The notes beneath the pieces were generated by a model. That model searched no databases, was not told the DNA's origin, and was given only the letters and a program-made list of their open reading frames with translations. 24,600 nucleotides of DNA, taken from assembly GCA_023386795.1 (NCBI GenBank), contig JAEWJB010000133.1, positions 1 through 24,600 of the forward strand, read 5' to 3'. The stretch comes from Pseudomonadota bacterium (GTDB lineage Bacteria > Pseudomonadota > Gammaproteobacteria > Xanthomonadales > Xanthomonadaceae). The position numbers and the translations under genes are program-made. Below, piece by piece: positions 23,139 to 24,600 of this stretch. Positions within the stretch are counted from its first letter, which is position 1. The number at the start of each line of letters is the position of its first letter.

Positions 23139-24600
23139 ATGATGAGCGATAAACCGCTGACCGATTTGACTTTTTCCTCGTTTGACCTGCACCCGACGCT
23201 GCTTGCCGGGCTGGAAGGCGCAGGATTCACCCGATGCACTCCCATCCAGGCCCTGACCCTGCCGGTGGCCCTGGCCGGACGTGACGTCGCGGGCCAGGCC
23301 CAGACCGGCACGGGCAAGACCCTGGCCTTCCTGGTCGCGGTCATCAACCGCCTGCTGACCCGCCCGGCGCTGGCCGATCGCAAGCCGGAGGACCCGCGCG
23401 CCCTCATCCTGGCGCCGACCCGCGAGCTGGCCATCCAGATCCACAAGGACGCGGTGAAGTTCGGCGCCGACCTGGGCCTGCGCTTCGCGCTGGTGTACGG
23501 CGGCGTGGACTACGACAAGCAGCGCGAGCTGCTGCAGAAGGGCGTGGACGTGATCATCGCCACCCCGGGCCGCCTGATCGACTACGTCAAGCAGCACAAG
23601 GTGGTGTCCCTGCACGCCTGCGAGATCTGCGTGCTGGACGAGGCCGACCGCATGTTCGACCTGGGTTTCATCAAGGACATCCGCTTCCTGCTGCGCCGCA
23701 TGCCCGAGCGCGGCACCCGCCAGACCCTGCTGTTCAGCGCCACCCTCAGCCACCGCGTGCTGGAGCTGGCCTATGAACACATGAACGAGCCGGAGAAGCT
23801 GGTCGTCGAAACCGAGACCATCACTGCCGCGCGCGTGCGCCAGAAGCTCTACTACCCGGCCGACGAGGAGAAGATCCCGTTGCTGCTGGGCCTGCTGTCG
23901 CGCAGCGAGGGCGCGCGCACGATGGTGTTCGTCAACACCAAGGCGTTCGTCGAGCGCGTGGCCCGGGCGCTGGAGCGTGCCGGCTACCGCGTCGGCGTGC
24001 TCTCCGGCGACGTGCCGCAGAAGAAGCGCGAGACCCTGCTCAACCGCTTCCAGAAGGGCCAGCTGGAAATCCTCGTCGCCACCGACGTGGCCGCGCGTGG
24101 CCTGCACATCGACGGCGTGGACTACGTCTACAACTACGACCTGCCGTTCGATGCCGAGGACTACGTCCACCGCATCGGCCGCACCGCGCGCCTGGGGGCG
24201 GAGGGTGACGCGATCAGCTTTGCCTGCGAGCGCTACGCGATGGGCCTGCCGGACATCGAGGCGTACATCGAGCAGAAGATCCCGTCCGAACCGGTGACCA
24301 AGGAACTGCTGACCGCCCTGCCGCGTCCCGAGCGCGCGCCGGTGCCTGCCGGCGAGGACGACGGCGAGAACGAAAGCGTCGGCTCCATCTTCCGCGAGGC
24401 ACGCGAAGCGCGTGCCGCCGAGGAAGAGCGTCGCGGTGGCGGCCGTTCCGGCAGCCGCTCCGGCGGCGGTGGCCGTTCGGGCAGTGGCGGTGGCCGCGCC
24501 CGCGGCGAGCGTCGCGAAGGCGGCAGCGATGACAAGTCGCGCCGTCCCCGCAAGCCGCGCGTGGAAGGCGAAGCCGTGGCCGCCGAGGGTGCCGCAGCGC
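23139..24600 (+). CDS. rhlB: DEAD-box RNA helicase RhlB (3' end beyond window)
   Basis: This ATP-dependent RNA helicase of the RNA degradosome unwinds structured RNA for nucleases. At least 486 residues are visible and the frame is still open at the window end. Motifs, numbered from the second of two tandem ATGs (23142): Q motif FTRCTPIQ (29-36), motif I AQTGTGKT (53-60), APTREL (91-96), TPGR (141-144), DEAD (166-169), SAT (199-201), VATDVAARG (312-320) and HRIGRTAR (343-350). After about residue 395 comes a disordered tail with Arg/Gly/Ser repeats (RRGGGRSGSRSGGGGRSG), far longer than the short basic tail of E. coli RhlB. The ribosome binding site is weak (GGA). It is divergent from trxA-rho. 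Confidence 0.95.
   Translation, partial: MMSDKPLTDLTFSSFDLHPTLLAGLEGAGFTRCTPIQALTLPVALAGRDVAGQAQTGTGKTLAFLVAVINRLLTRPALADRKPEDPRALILAPTRELAIQIHKDAVKFGADLGLRFALVYGGVDYDKQRELLQKGVDVIIATPGRLIDYVKQHKVVSLHACEICVLDEADRMFDLGFIKDIRFLLRRMPERGTRQTLLFSATLSHRVLELAYEHMNEPEKLVVETETITAARVRQKLYYPADEEKIPLLLGLLSRSEGARTMVFVNTKAFVERVARALERAGYRVGVLSGDVPQKKRETLLNRFQKGQLEILVATDVAARGLHIDGVDYVYNYDLPFDAEDYVHRIGRTARLGAEGDAISFACERYAMGLPDIEAYIEQKIPSEPVTKELLTALPRPERAPVPAGEDDGENESVGSIFREAREARAAEEERRGGGRSGSRSGGGGRSGSGGGRARGERREGGSDDKSRRPRKPRVEGEAVAAEGAAA

Overview
The window is GC-rich DNA from a gammaproteobacterium, most likely a member of the Xanthomonadaceae (Stenotrophomonas, Pseudoxanthomonas or Lysobacter type). The evidence is the rhlB / trxA-rho arrangement, a Rho with a long disordered N-terminus, a monomeric NADP isocitrate dehydrogenase, two genes that look leaderless, and a REP hairpin preceded by GTAG. 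The genus cannot be settled from this sequence. I see no tRNA, rRNA, CRISPR array, phage or complete insertion sequence; this is mostly core-type chromosome.

Positions 1-2735 (minus strand) hold an operon of four genes: a DGPF/YciI-like protein, a PhnB-type VOC protein, a second VOC protein and an ECF42-type sigma factor with a long TPR-like C-terminal extension. An upstream TGTCGA-N17-CGTC promoter fits autoregulation by this sigma factor. A REP-like hairpin at the window edge supplies the sigma gene's stop codon.

Positions 2777-10681 (minus strand) hold a tripartite RND efflux operon of MdtABC/SmeIJK type: one membrane fusion protein and two different RND pumps, with no outer-membrane channel gene. 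A terminator follows mdtC. An 18-bp inverted repeat lies at the putative mdtA promoter. The best start of mdtB is a GTG inside the longest reading frame, and two tight hairpins lie between mdtA and mdtB.

Positions 10819-14066 (plus strand) hold an exported M20 amidohydrolase, queF (queuosine pathway), a small LysM protein with a duplicated 19-residue N-terminal unit, and a small lipoprotein followed by a strong terminator.

Positions 14161-20622 hold icd (monomeric isocitrate dehydrogenase), a 68-residue gene on the minus strand divergent from a LysR regulator, aceK (isocitrate dehydrogenase kinase/phosphatase) and a periplasmic protein with TonB-C-like domains. The striking point is that AceK, known for acting on the dimeric enzyme, sits next to the structurally unrelated monomeric enzyme.

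Positions 20591-24600 hold rho and trxA (minus strand) with rhlB divergent (plus strand, cut by the window end). A C-rich, G-poor stretch in the rho leader is a candidate Rho-loading site for autoregulation. Both Rho and RhlB carry long disordered, Arg/Gly-rich extensions.
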